64,000 nucleotides of DNA, from NCBI GenBank assembly GCA_903813345.2, contig CAIIXF020000004.1:2811525-2875524 (forward strand), read 5' to 3'. Origin of the DNA: Owenia fusiformis (lineage: Eukaryota; Annelida; Polychaeta; Sabellida; Oweniidae). Positions 34,601-41,074 of the stretch are shown here, piece after piece. Every line of letters begins with the position of its first letter. Positions within the stretch are counted from its first letter, which is position 1. Below the pieces are notes generated by a model that was given only the letters and a program-made list of their open reading frames with translations, searched no databases and was not told where the DNA came from. The translations under genes and the position numbers were made by a program.

Positions 34601-37038
34601 TGAAGCATGGGAGTGAAATACATGTACAGTGTACATGTAGTTTGTTACTTTTCTATTACTTTATAAACCAACATTTGAAGTCAGTTACATTAACATATAC
34701 AATTATGTTAGTCCATAAAGGGGGGGGGGGTACAGGGGCTCATCAGAATACATAAGTTGGTTTTCTCAGGCAATAATAATGGCAACAGGTGGGGGTGATT
34801 TCATCTCCAGCACCAACCCTAGTTTCAGCCTTGTAACGTTTTATCCATTTATCAATTTATCATACCTACCAAACAAGAAATATCATCATACAAGCAAGAC
34901 AATCAAATAAGTAAGGCCATCAAACAATAAGGATCAAGGCCACCAAACAAGAAAGACAATCAAATAAGTAAGGCCATCAAACAATAAGGATCAAGGCCAC
35001 CAAACAAGAAAGACAATCAAATATGTAAGGCTATCAAACAATAAGGATCAAGGCAACCAAACAAGAAAGACAATCAAATAAGTAAGGCCATCAAACAATA
35101 AGGATCAAGGCCACCAAACAAGAAAGACAATCAAATAAGTAAGCCCATCAAACAATAAGGATCAAGTAAGGCCACCAAACAAGAAAGACAATCAAATAAG
35201 TAAGGCTATCAAACAATAAGGATCAAGTAAGGCCACCAAACAAGAAAGACAATCAAATAAGTAAGGCTATCAAAAAATGAGGATCAAGTAAGGCCACCAA
35301 ACAAGAAAGACAATCAAATAAGTAAGGCTATCAAACAATAAGGATCAAGGCCACCAAACAAGAAAGACAATCAAATAAGTAAGGCTATCAAACAATAAGG
35401 ATCAAGTAAGGCCACCAAACAAGAAAGACAATCAAATAAGTAAGGCTATCAAACAATAAGGATCAAGGCCACCAAACAAGAAAGACAATCAAATAAGTAA
35501 GGCCATCAAACAATAAGGATCAAGGCCACCAAACAAGAAAGACAATCAAATGAGTAAGGCTATCAAACAATAAGGATCAAGTAAGGCCACCAAACAAGAA
35601 AGACAATCAAATAAGTAAGGCCATCAAACAATAAGGAACAAGGCCACCAAACAAGAAAGACAATCAAATGAGTAAGGCCATCAAACAATAAGGATCAAGG
35701 CCACCAAACAAGAAAGACAATCAAATGAGTAAGGCCATCAAACAATAAGGATCAAGGCCACCAAACAAGAAAGACAATCAAATAAGTAAGGCCATCAAAC
35801 AATAAGGATCAAGGCCACCAAACAAGAAAGACAATCAAATGAGTAAGGCCATCAAACAATAAGGATCAAGGCCACCAAACAAGCAAGACAATCAAATAAG
35901 TAAGGCCATCAAACAATAAGGATCAAAGCCCCAAACAAGACAATCAAATAAGTAAGGCCATCAAACAATAAGGATCAAGGCCACCAAACAACAAGACAAT
36001 CAAATAAGTAAGGCCATCAAACAATAAGGATCAAGTAAGGCCACCAAACAAGAAAGCCCACCAAAATAGAAAAAATACATACCTGTAATTTTTTACCAAA
36101 ACTTGCCAGAGTTTGTATTGCGACGTAATTATTTTGCTGTGAATTGCTGAGTTTGTCCTTCTGTTTGAAACATTCATTCGCTAATTCTTGCACAAGAGGA
36201 ACAGCATAATTGATGTCATCTGATTGGCTATTTGGGGTGCTTACAGTCTTCCATTCCATATACCTGCAAAGATATATTGGAAGTTCTTTCTGATGCGATT
36301 ATGAGATTTGGGCTTATGGGAGGTAGTTTTACAATTAAAGCTAAAGCGATACTTTACAAGATCTACATTGTGTTCTAAACAAACTAGATTGTGTTCTAAA
36401 CAAACTAGATTGTGTTCTAAACAAACTAGATTGTGTTCTAAACAAACTAAATGTAACATCGTGTTGTGCACAGACATAGCCTATATGCCTGTCCTCACCA
36501 AAATGTATAGATCAATTTAAAATCTATATGTGTTTTTGGCTGAATTAAAAACAAATCAGTAAAATTCTGGTCGGGCAATTGTCTTGTGTGCTTGTTACAC
36601 AGATTGTATTATACAATATGAAACCTGTCCAAAAATTGTATAATTTGGAAATATTTCATCGATACATAAAGTTCATTTCTCCAGTTTTTCATGTTATTTT
36701 TTCAAAAAAGATTTGATGATTAAAAAATATTAACTTTTTGGAAAATGAAAAGCTTACAACTTTTTTTCAATTTTTTTTCAAAAATCTCTGAAATAACTTT
36801 TAAAGTCATGACAAATGATAAAAATGAATGATAAGAACATATTTTCAAACTCTACATAGGGACTTTAGGCAAAGAAATCTCACCGGCTTTCTATCAAAAG
36901 TGCACATTTTTCTCGAACAGTTAGATCAATTCCTTGGTCGTGATAGTGTTGCATGATATAAGCATCCACCTTTTCATTTCCTGTCATCGTCACTTGTTGC
37001 CATTGTGACAAATGTGTAGTAGGTGCCATAGTTGCCAT
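16485..37038 (-). CDS. STAT: STAT transcription factor, complete coding region in 22 exons
   Basis: Signal transducer and activator of transcription: a cytosolic protein that docks on phosphotyrosine receptors by its SH2 domain, is tyrosine-phosphorylated by JAK-type kinases, dimerises and acts in the nucleus. I assembled 22 exons by GT-AG sites; every codon phase joins and the total is 2766 nt, or 921 residues plus stop. Order: N-domain about 1-112, coiled coil about 113-365, DNA-binding domain about 366-530 (ending WYSAFSEP), linker to about 620 (TFWRWF, as family TFWQWF), SH2 about 626-730 with FILRFSASE (phosphotyrosine-binding Arg653), activation-loop tyrosine Tyr741 in PNYIGLNP, and a tail with an MSP motif at Ser836 resembling the STAT1/STAT3 serine site. 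It is longer than vertebrate STATs (about 750-850). No break is seen. Subtype is unresolved; the linker and SH2 look closest to the STAT5/6 group by eye. The 5' UTR exon upstream of 37,044 was not found. Confidence 0.95.
17112..17208 (-). CDS. STAT: STAT coding exon 21, transactivation tail
   Basis: Residues 840-872 (VASLLQNVLDPNIGVQEEE, then NGALSPQQN). The donor CAT|GTGAGT lies inside ATGTGA: if it is skipped the protein ends at once with one extra Met and a stop, a natural short-tail alternative. The polypyrimidine tract of the acceptor contains two 14 bp direct repeats. Confidence 0.88.
17271..17394. mobile_element. Short element with TCACCACC/GGTGGTGA ends
   Basis: Ends ATATCACCACC and GGTGGTGACAT are inverted; the interior CACCAACCGCTGACCACC resembles the interior of the larger copy at 29,810-30,277. 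Lies in the intron before exon 21. Confidence 0.5.
17985..18137 (-). CDS. STAT: STAT coding exon 20, transactivation tail with MSP motif
   Basis: Residues 789-840. GSLMQTNSLDMSPSE contains Met-Ser-Pro (Ser836), which resembles the serine-phosphorylation motif PMSP near the C terminus of STAT1 and STAT3. Acceptor GTTTTAG, donor GAAG|GTATGT. Confidence 0.9.
18474..18565 (-). CDS. STAT: STAT coding exon 19, C-terminal tail
   Basis: Residues 758-789 (QINNRQTEPDYNIPSVSS..., EDYAN). Unstructured Ser/Asn-rich sequence of a transactivation tail; acceptor CATTGCAG, donor AATG|GTAAGA. Confidence 0.87.
18800..18846. promoter_or_regulatory. Four ATTTGCAT octamers at 13 bp spacing
   Basis: Perfect ATTTGCAT at 18,800, 18,813, 18,826 and 18,839. 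ATTTGCAT/ATGCAAAT is the POU-factor octamer. It lies in the STAT intron between exons 18 and 19. It may be an enhancer cluster or just a 13 bp minisatellite. Confidence 0.4.
18918..18998 (-). repeat. tRNA-derived SINE-like fragment or tRNA pseudogene
   Basis: Read on the minus strand: GGTCCTGTAGCTCAGTGGTA then GAGCA, a good A box and D arm, and GGGCTTGATCC as a degraded B box. The 3' acceptor strand does not pair with the 5' one, so a working tRNA is unlikely. Confidence 0.6.
19101..19820. repeat. 40 bp minisatellite, 18 units, carrying the exon 18 donor
   Basis: Eighteen exact-length 40 bp units (ACTCTAAGACATTGCTTATA, then TAGGATTACAGTCATTACTT), almost identical. The nineteenth partial unit is the STAT exon 18 end itself: on the minus strand every unit reads GTCTTAGA|GTAAGTAATGAC, the same donor and eight exon bases. 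Confidence 0.97.
19823..19904 (-). CDS. STAT: STAT coding exon 18, activation-loop tyrosine
   Basis: Residues 731-758. PNYIGLNPKAELKLTEE places a single tyrosine (Tyr741) just after the SH2 domain, as in the family phosphotyrosine segment (for example GYIKTEL). Donor CTTAGA|GTAAGTAATG is near consensus and is copied 18 times downstream. Confidence 0.92.
20169..20327 (-). CDS. STAT: STAT coding exon 17, SH2 domain second half
   Basis: Residues 678-731. VQHIEPQSGEEL, LLLDIPSLEYLYPDRPVQET match family IENIQPFSAKDL and DLAQLKNLYPKKPKDEA. The acceptor TATATTTCAG|CC has two further copies upstream at 82 bp spacing. Donor AAAG|GTAGGT. Confidence 0.95.
20320..20575. repeat. 82 bp repeat, three copies, carrying the exon 17 acceptor
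   Basis: Copies place TATATTTCAG|CC at 20,327 (true exon start), 20,409 and 20,491. About 16 exon bases are duplicated with the acceptor. Use of either upstream copy would reach TGA within ten codons. Confidence 0.88.
20699..20992. repeat. 42 bp minisatellite, seven units
   Basis: Unit GATTTGGATTGATTGTGTGC plus CATATGAACACACACATTGCCT, seven exact-length copies; the second and fourth have GAGC for GAAC. The period is divisible by three, so four frames stay open, but it is intronic (STAT intron 16). Confidence 0.95.
21130..21540. repeat. Diverged repeats of the exon 16 donor region
   Basis: A block of about 50 bp around the donor (minus strand CAACTGTTAAAATAG|GTAAAT) recurs unchanged at 21,421-21,470, 72 bp downstream. 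More diverged copies with the adjoining exon-like stretch are at about 21,270-21,370 and 21,130-21,240. Confidence 0.75.
21526..21683 (-). CDS. STAT: STAT coding exon 16, SH2 domain first half
   Basis: Residues 625-678. LVEGFISGQDCIAQL then NFILRFSASEI (family FLLRFSDSEIGG). The phosphotyrosine-binding arginine is present (Arg653). Donor ATAG|GTAAAT; the donor region is repeated downstream in the intron. Confidence 0.95.
21813..22010. mobile_element. 198 bp MITE with GCAGGCCCGTAGCC ends
   Basis: Inverted ends GCAGGCCCGTAGCC / GGCTACGGGCCTGC with AAT on both sides. The interior holds two poly-C tracts. Related ends occur near 37,112 and 40,842. Located in STAT intron 15. Confidence 0.75.
22082..22176 (-). 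CDS. STAT: STAT coding exon 15, linker domain
   Basis: Residues 594-625 with DFTFWRWFYACLNL and HLKEAW, matching the invariant STAT linker motif FTFWQWFDG. Acceptor CATTTCAG, donor GAGG|GTAATA. Confidence 0.94.
22892..22941 (-). CDS. STAT: STAT coding exon 14, linker domain
   Basis: Residues 577-593 (SDVDNESCITREKFCK). Two donors are possible; the one at AAG|GTATTT is chosen because the upstream T|GTAAGG would create a stop at the next junction. The acceptor is TATTTTCAG. Confidence 0.85.
23090..23315 (-). repeat. Degraded inverted copy of the 58.4 kb element interior
   Basis: AATGTGACTTCTAGGTC and neighbours are the reverse complement of the interior of the element at 58,380-58,804; the CAGATGCGAGTAG termini are lost. 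Confidence 0.5.
23354..23492 (-). CDS. STAT: STAT coding exon 13, linker domain
   Basis: Residues 531-577 (DTLWRKLACVLNNMF..., GLEERHINFLRFMAFN), aligning with family WEKMCETLNLKF and LLPEHFLFLAQKIF. Acceptor TTTTCAG, donor AATG|GTAGGT. Confidence 0.93.
23731..23840. repeat. 30 bp tandem repeat, about 3.7 units
   Basis: Unit CACCAAACACCAACCCACAC plus GGTTCTGTTA. Its core is shared with the adjoining 116 bp array, so the two arrays are related. Confidence 0.88.
23841..24996. repeat. 116 bp tandem array carrying the 3' end and donor of exon 12
   Basis: Five units begin (CACACGCACA) at 23,841, 23,957, 24,667, 24,783 and 24,899; the third is split by a hAT insertion. Each has the last 36 nt of exon 12 plus donor GTAAGA. 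Copied donors follow 24,842, 24,726, 24,016 and 23,900. Confidence 0.95.
24074..24659. mobile_element. hAT-type non-autonomous element, 586 bp
   Basis: Ends TAGAGGTGTCAA and TTGACACCACTA are inverted, flanked by an exact 8 bp duplication ACACAGAC (24,066-24,073 and 24,660-24,667), the hAT signature. Subterminal TTAACCGGTTAA motifs are repeated at both ends. No transposase. Confidence 0.88.
24958..25050 (-). CDS. STAT: STAT coding exon 12, end of DNA-binding domain
   Basis: Residues 500-530 (KPLTLVVKSCQE..., LVWYSAFSEP), the counterpart of family LPLVVIVHGNQ and ILWDNAFSE. Phase 0 at both ends; donor CCG|GTAAGA. The last 36 nt with the donor are repeated four times downstream in a 116 bp tandem array. 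Confidence 0.94.
25228..25479. mobile_element. 252 bp MITE with CATCCTCC ends and 9 bp target duplication
   Basis: Ends CATCCTCC / GGAGGATG flanked by an exact 9 bp duplication CCTCTCGAG (25,219-25,227 and 25,480-25,488). A 9 bp duplication suits Mutator-like transposons. In STAT intron 11; sister copy at 28,266. Confidence 0.85.
25584..25797 (-). CDS. STAT: STAT coding exon 11, DNA-binding domain core
   Basis: Residues 428-499, longest exon. Contains SFQNMRVTKFRRGKRG, the counterpart of family FKNLLLKKIKRCERKG, and YGVLFQANIKLGEI, the counterpart of CAVLFSASFTLG. Its acceptor TTATGTTACAG|ACTTG is the first unit of a 22 bp degenerate repeat that extends about 450 bp upstream. Donor AAG|GTATTC. 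Confidence 0.93.
25780..26245. repeat. 22 bp degenerate repeat carrying the exon 11 acceptor
   Basis: About 19-20 units of GTGTCAAGTCTGTAACATAAGA with drift in length and sequence. On the minus strand the unit reads TTATGTTACAG|ACTTGACAC, identical to the exon 11 acceptor and first exon bases; several units keep the TTACAG. Confidence 0.85.
26283..26584. mobile_element. TIR element with ACAGGGTGTCC ends
   Basis: ACAGGGTGTCCGACAAT at the left, and TTGAACACCCTGT at the right. Same terminal family as the 81 bp element at 57,948-58,028. In STAT intron 10. Confidence 0.6.
26619..26714 (-). CDS. STAT: STAT coding exon 10, DNA-binding domain
   Basis: Residues 396-428 (LLAGRDLDIGKMMPQAISAG). Acceptor ATTCCAG, donor AGAG|GTAGGC. 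Corresponds to the segment between the first strands of the STAT DNA-binding fold. Confidence 0.87.
27577..27666 (-). CDS. STAT: STAT coding exon 9, start of DNA-binding domain
   Basis: Residues 366-396 (SLVIEIQSLQVLVMSSTT..., VNFTLR), matching the STAT pattern FVVE-Q then VQFTVKLR that opens the immunoglobulin-like DNA-binding domain. Acceptor TTTTGAAG is weak in its last bases but phase-correct; donor TGAG|GTACAT. Confidence 0.85.
27695..27870. repeat. Dispersed repeat, copy 1
   Basis: Starts TTAAAGGCAGAATC and is similar over about 170 bp to 45,659-45,835 (shared order of CTACCAA, ATTC-TTAC, AAAGA-CCAC blocks). Function unknown. Confidence 0.45.
28266..28516. mobile_element. 251 bp MITE, second CATCCTCC copy, abutting an exon donor
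   Basis: Sister of 25,228-25,479 with the same ends; flanks ATTTACACC and ATTTGTCCC look like a diverged 9 bp duplication. The insertion begins 13 bases past the end of STAT exon 8. Confidence 0.8.
28530..28703 (-). CDS. STAT: STAT coding exon 8, end of coiled coil
   Basis: Residues 308-366. The correct frame gives RCSKLARTLWKLFQCTQSLN... to FSSLLEK; the longer ORF in another frame here is a shadow. Acceptor TTTACAG, donor GAAAA|GTAAGG. A 251 bp inverted-repeat element ends only 13 bases past the exon, leaving a short stub of original intron next to the donor. Confidence 0.9.
29507..29697 (-). CDS. STAT: STAT coding exon 7, coiled coil
   Basis: Residues 245-308, with EIDTWQKVEKM and LTSPELKKAHTKTQLDDIE, as in the last long helices of the STAT coiled coil. 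Its acceptor (TGATTTAG|CACCTT) is the first member of a 20-21 bp repeat array that runs on upstream. Donor ACAAG|GTAATT. Confidence 0.9.
29691..30370. repeat. 20-21 bp repeat carrying the exon 7 acceptor, split by an insertion
   Basis: About five units at 29,691-29,795 and five more at 30,279-30,370 (AAGGTACTTAATCAGGAAATG). On the minus strand each unit reads TGATTAAG|TACCTT, a copy of the exon 7 acceptor TGATTTAG|CACCTT. The gap is filled by the element at 29,810-30,277. Confidence 0.82.
29810..30277. mobile_element. 468 bp element with ATGTYACCACC ends
   Basis: Ends ATGTTACCACC and GGTGGTGACAT, inverted; a second hairpin TCACCACC-TTTT-GGTGGTGA forms the right end. Inside are two to three copies of a segment of about 125 bp (GATGATTTTGAAA...TTGACC). 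Confidence 0.6.
30608..30762 (-). CDS. STAT: STAT coding exon 6, coiled coil
   Basis: Residues 193-244, rich in Gln, Lys and Glu (QMENCKRKIQ..., LKRQQQEIKQKRD), the classic STAT coiled-coil composition. Acceptor TATTTTAG, donor CAG|GTAGGT. Confidence 0.9.
31079..31151 (-). CDS. STAT: STAT coding exon 5, coiled coil
   Basis: Residues 169-193 (DIEKGLKDLGELQKEVRANN). Acceptor TTTCTAG, donor ACAA|GTATGT leaving one base, which joins exon 6. Confidence 0.87.
31200..31390. repeat. Degenerate GGTACC-palindrome array
   Basis: About a dozen variants of GGTACCATACAGTACC in 190 bp, just upstream of the exon 5 acceptor. Self-complementary, so it could fold in RNA. Confidence 0.7.
31760..31834 (-). CDS. 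STAT: STAT coding exon 4, coiled coil
   Basis: Residues 144-168 (KNPKGEIEIESEMEKK...), highly charged helix; acceptor TTTTAG, donor AGG|GTAAGA, phase 0 at both ends. Found only by splice and phase logic because it is too short for an ORF scan. Confidence 0.85.
32397..33838. mobile_element. Repeat element with about eight 150 bp internal units and short inverted ends
   Basis: ATCCCACCGAAC at the left, GTTCGGTGGGAT at the right. Inside, a unit of about 150 bp (AAATTTGAACCAAATCC, GAGTTATCAAAGATTAC, GCCGCCATTTTGAAA, GTGTCCCTA) recurs about eight times with drift and ends in a GGAC microsatellite (33,755-33,802) plus a GAACTTCGTTC hairpin. In STAT intron 3. Confidence 0.75.
34184..34460. repeat. 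42 bp repeat beside exon 3
   Basis: CCAGAAAGTCCAACACATGT units with 42 bp spacing in the best part (34,339 and 34,381), more diverged on the left. The exon 3 frame reads through it without a stop. Confidence 0.8.
34473..34565 (-). CDS. STAT: STAT coding exon 3, start of coiled coil
   Basis: Residues 113-143, helical (AARMSHCLQMERDILDQIK). The acceptor is a NAGNAG (TTTCAGCAG), so inclusion of the first Gln codon could be alternative. Donor AAA|GTAAGA. The frame stays open past the donor into a 42 bp repeat array down to 34,149. Confidence 0.9.
34896..36062. repeat. 57-61 bp minisatellite, about 20 units
   Basis: Unit AAGACAATCAAATAAGTAAG, GCCATCAAACAATAAGGATC, AAGGCCACCAAACAAGA, with or without GTAA. 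Units are highly similar. It ends about 20 bp from the exon 2 donor. Confidence 0.95.
36083..36263 (-). CDS. STAT: STAT coding exon 2
   Basis: Residues 52-112, remainder of the N-domain (YMEWKT... to FGKKLQ). Acceptor TTTGCAG, donor CAG|GTATGT. A 57-61 bp tandem array begins about 20 bp past the donor, and a 21 bp array lies about 100 bp upstream of the acceptor. Confidence 0.9.
36367..36450. repeat. 21 bp repeat, four units
   Basis: ATTGTGTTCTAAACAAACTAG at 36,367, 36,388, 36,409 and 36,430. Located in STAT intron 1, about 100 bp upstream of exon 2. Confidence 0.92.
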
Positions 37039-37044
37039 AGTTTC
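36884..37044 (-). CDS. STAT: STAT exon with start codon (coding exon 1)
   Basis: Acceptor TTCTAG precedes 37,044 and the first ATG is at 37,038-37,036, so an untranslated exon must lie upstream. Encodes residues 1-52, start of the STAT N-terminal interaction domain (LSQWQQ and a helix ending CALLIES). A second ATG follows three codons later. Donor is CG|GTGAGA. Confidence 0.88.
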
Positions 37045-38149
37045 CTAGAATAAACAAAAACATGCCATTTGAGTCGTGGAATCCTACAATATAACTAACA
37101 GTGGTACCATACAGGCCCGTAGCCAGGGGGGGTTCAATGGGTTCGAGTGAACCTCCCCCCCTCCTTCCCCCTGGCCAAAAATCCTTTCAAAATCCCCCCA
37201 TTTTTGGATCAAAATTATCAAAAGTGAACACCCTGGAAAATATATTATTCACTGTTCATATTCCTATAAAAATACACTGCCAGCTTAGAGGCATATGGTT
37301 CAGATTATACTGGACGGACCCACAGCTGAGATATGTGGAATCCCACTTCAGAGTTCACACCCCGGATTTTTCGGGGTATCGTGACTGCTCCTCCCCCATG
37401 TGAAATAAGAAATATACTAGATATAAAGTAGTATACTTTCAAAATACTACTTATTAAGATTATCTTCCTATTTTAATCACAATATATATTTGCATATCTA
37501 AAAGGTTTAGAAATGTATATTGGTTCCTATTGTATCCTATTGTTTCCATTTTCTGAAGAGTTTTACCACAGTGACAAAAATGTAAAATTAAACTACAGTA
37601 CTTACAGTACTACTGTATAGAAAAAACACTTTAGACACCGGAAAAGGAATTAGACTCTGGAGCAAGAGGGTTAAAGACATAAGATTCCGGAGACTCTCCA
37701 ACTCTAAAAGCCTAGTGAGAACCCTGCAATTCCTCTCAGGTGTTGGACAACATGTAGACCAATCAGAGTGAGGAATATAATAGTGAAAAACTATGGTTGT
37801 TATTCATTGTTTTTGCGCACAGTTTCTCTGTCTTGTAATAGAGACCATTTTTCATTTTTGGAAAGTTTGACATATTTACATGTTTTTCGCTGACAGCGAA
37901 ATAATTGTTCAACTTTCAAATCCTCTCTCCATTATTTCACCGTGGACGGCAAAGCTTGAGCCACCTTTCTACATGTATGTGTGATGTCCATGAATCGAGA
38001 TACCATGTACCCAACTGTAGATGTCCCACTGGACCCCCCCCCCCCCCCCCCCACCTCCCTCCATACACACACATTCAAGATATAAAAACGTTTTGCAACA
38101 ATATGCATTGTATCAATATTGAGAATCTAGACTAACTAGGCCTAGAGTC

Positions 38150-38965
38150 TACTATTTTTTCCATGGCCTGAGTTCGTCGCTAACATGCTAAATATAAGAG
38201 TTATCTGACGTTTGGGAGTCTGACTTACCTTCTAAAGGTTAGAACCCAAATCTTAATGAAACCATATCACATTTGTTCCGTCAACCATGGAGCATTTGCC
38301 ACAATATCCAAGAGGTAAATCATGGACCGTGAAAATGAATGATTTCCTTGTAAGTTCCGGAAGTTTCAATACGAAAAATTACCGAACATATGTGAAAACC
38401 GAATATTTGTTCGTTGTTTTCACGATTTACAGGTTCGTTTGTTCTCCAATGTTTTGGTCTAAATTATAAAGCATCACCAACAGGTCTTACTCTATTAATC
38501 AACTAATACAGCAGACGGCTCATATTTCTACGTAGCATTTCGTTCAGACCAATAGTAGGAGTGCAGATCACACATTTTCGTTGGTTGCATACTTCACTTG
38601 GTAATTCTAAATATTGGCTATTTCACTTAGATTGGCGGATGTAGAACATTGCTTAATATTCTTTTAATTTTCACACCAGACATGCTTGGTTGACACGTCA
38701 ACAAAGTAAAGTTCAAGGGTCAATGCGTTATTTCGTGATGCCTTCCCGGAAGTCAACATTGATGAAAAATGAAAAAGTCGGAAAAGCATTTACACTAATT
38801 TCTATCAAATGCTGTGTTTATGCATCATCATCGACGCAACAAAGGTGATATGGTTTCATTAAGATTCGGGTTCTAACCTTAAGAAGGTAAGTCAGACTCC
38901 CAAACGTCAGCTAACTCTTATATTTAGCATGTTAGCGACGAACTCAGGCCATGAAAAAAATAGTA
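38150..38965. mobile_element. 816 bp element with 120 bp terminal inverted repeats
   Basis: TACTATTTTTTCCATGGCCT... at the left is matched at the right over about 121 bp with few differences (38,150-38,270 and 38,845-38,965). Core of about 570 bp without a transposase ORF. Confidence 0.85.
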
Positions 38966-39037
38966 CATGTATGTGTGATGTCCATGAATCGAGATACCAT
39001 GTAAGCAACTGTAGATGTCCCACTGGACCCCCACCCC

Positions 39038-39768
39038 TTATCCTGTTCCCGGACTATGGTCCTGTACTGAGCCCATACATTTGCCTGTACGATTACAACT
39101 TGGGAGAATTATCTACGCCCCTTCCACTTAGGAAACCTACCTCAATGCATTCTAGAACTCAAAATGTTACTTCTAATATATTGGAACCGCCGATTGTCTG
39201 GGTTAGTTGGCAGAACGAGGTCTTTTTGATTCTTATTGCTCTTTTGGTCGAAGTTCGATTAAGATGGCGGTTATAACGGAATTTCCCGAATTCTTCCGTA
39301 ATAGCACGAACTTGGTTTTTCGTTACGTCACTTCCGTGTAAAATGGATTTTCCGGTAAGAGGGAATTTCGAAATATATTTTCAATATTTACTGCCATGTC
39401 GACATCCTATGCTCTTAACTGTATACCGAATGGTTAAACAATGTTTCTTACCGGAAAATCCATTTTACACGGAAGTGACGTAACGAAAAACCAAGTTCGT
39501 GCTATTACGGAAGAGTTCGGGAAATTCCGTTATAACCGCCATCTTAATCGAACTTCGACCAAAAGAGCAATAAGAATCAAAAAGACCTCGTTCTGCCAAC
39601 TAACCCAGACAATCGGCGGTTCCAATATATTAGAAGTAACATTTTGAGTTCTAGAATGCATTGAGGTAGGTTTCCTAAGTGGAAGGGGCGTAGATAATTC
39701 TCCCAAGTTGTAATCGTACAGGCAAATGTATGGGCTCAGTACAGGACCATAGTCCGGGAACAGGATAA
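39038..39768. mobile_element. Foldback element, 323 bp arms, about 99% identical
   Basis: Arms 39,038-39,360 and 39,446-39,768 start TTATCCTGTTCCCGGAC; I saw one difference (GAATTC versus GAACTC). Loop of 85 bp. C-rich flanks could hold an 8 bp duplication (CCCACCCC) but low complexity makes this unsure. ORFs in it are mirror images. Confidence 0.92.
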
Positions 39769-40539
39769 ACCCACCCCCACCTCCCTCCATACAAACACAT
39801 TCAAGATATAAAAACGTTTTGCAACAATATGCATTGTATCAATATAGAGAATCTAGGCTAACTAGGCCTAATGTAAGTGAAACGAATCACGATGATGACC
39901 AATGAAATTATTTTAAAAAACGTAGATCTGTAGATTTGTTAGGTTCATTCCGATTCTTGAGTATCTTTATATCTATGTCATTTGCAGTATTAACATGCCT
40001 TACCTGAATCTAATTTCTTTTGCGTCTTACTCTATTGAAAACCAACGCCCAAAGATCTAAGAAGTGGAAGAAATTTGGAATTTACGCTGGAGGTTTCACA
40101 TCTCAGAAGTGATTAAGATTCAGAGCCAGCATTTATTTTGGTTATTTTCGTATATTTTTGTAAAAGTTCCAATCTTAAGTTCCAATTTTATAAATTTGCT
40201 CTTGATTAATTAATTTACAAATAGAAAAAGGTAGGCCATAGCATCAAGGTAAATGTGGTATTTAAGATATAAATTATTGTCAGGAGAGCATTATTTTGTT
40301 TTATACGAAGTTCAAATACAAATAAGAAAGGCACCTTGCACGACAGCATTCGTAAAGGGGAATCCCCTTTTACCACATTCATAACAATCCACTTTCACTT
40401 TCGTTGAGATTCATCAATTAATGATCATACTGACGACAGAACTACTAACCACTGTGCTAACAGACAGAACGCATTCTACAATTAACGATTATATAATCGA
40501 AACCCCTTAATATCTGGTGTGATTTTCTGGTTGACACCT

Positions 40540-40860
40540 ACATGTACCACTGGCGGATCTGGGGGGGGGGGGGGGGGGGCGGGGCTGGGGGCCTTTGGTG
40601 GGCCCAGAAAAAAGAAATCTGGCCCAAAAAATGTTGGGCCAAAAAAGGCCTTAAAGCCCAAAAAAGTGAGCCATTTTGGTCATAATTGGGCCTTTGAAGG
40701 CTTTATTTTTTAATATCAGACCGAATTTTGAAGAAAATGGGCCTCAAAATTTCAAAATTTGGGCCACTTTACCTGAAATTTGCCCCCCCCCCCCTCACTT
40801 GTTGGTTCCCAGATCCATACCCCTGTGTACATGTACGCTCCAGGCCCGTAGCCATCATGC
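40540..40860. repeat. Poly-G element with GGCGGATCTGGGG end
   Basis: ACCACTGGCGGATCTG then about 20 G, GGCCCAAAAAA-rich interior, and a poly-C with CCAGATCCATACCCC at the far side, roughly inverted. A related piece is at 44,850-44,965. Confidence 0.5.
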
Positions 40861-41074
40861 AGTTTTTCATCATTCTGGGCAAATTTTAAGTGATTTTGGC
40901 CAGTTTTGAACCAAAATTGTCAAAAGTGAGGCAGTAGCCTCACATGCCTTACAGGTCCAATAGCTACGTACGTAGTCCAACGTCATTCATGCTCATAATA
41001 TAATAGAGAGGGAACTATGTTTTGCTAGGACTTTTCTACAATATAACCGGAACAAATACACTTACATTCTCACA

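Larger units (their letters stand above)
37970..39871. repeat. Duplicated host segment A-B with two inserted elements
   Basis: Segment A (37,970-38,040; again 38,964-39,036) and segment B (38,050-38,144; again 39,773-39,871) form two copies of one A-B block. The element at 38,150-38,965 lies between the copies and the foldback at 39,038-39,768 lies between A and B of the second copy. Confidence 0.85.

Noticed and set aside
38929-39790. Two ORFs with the same C-terminal 80 residues on opposite strands
   Set aside because: They are mirror images caused by the foldback arms, not paralogous genes.
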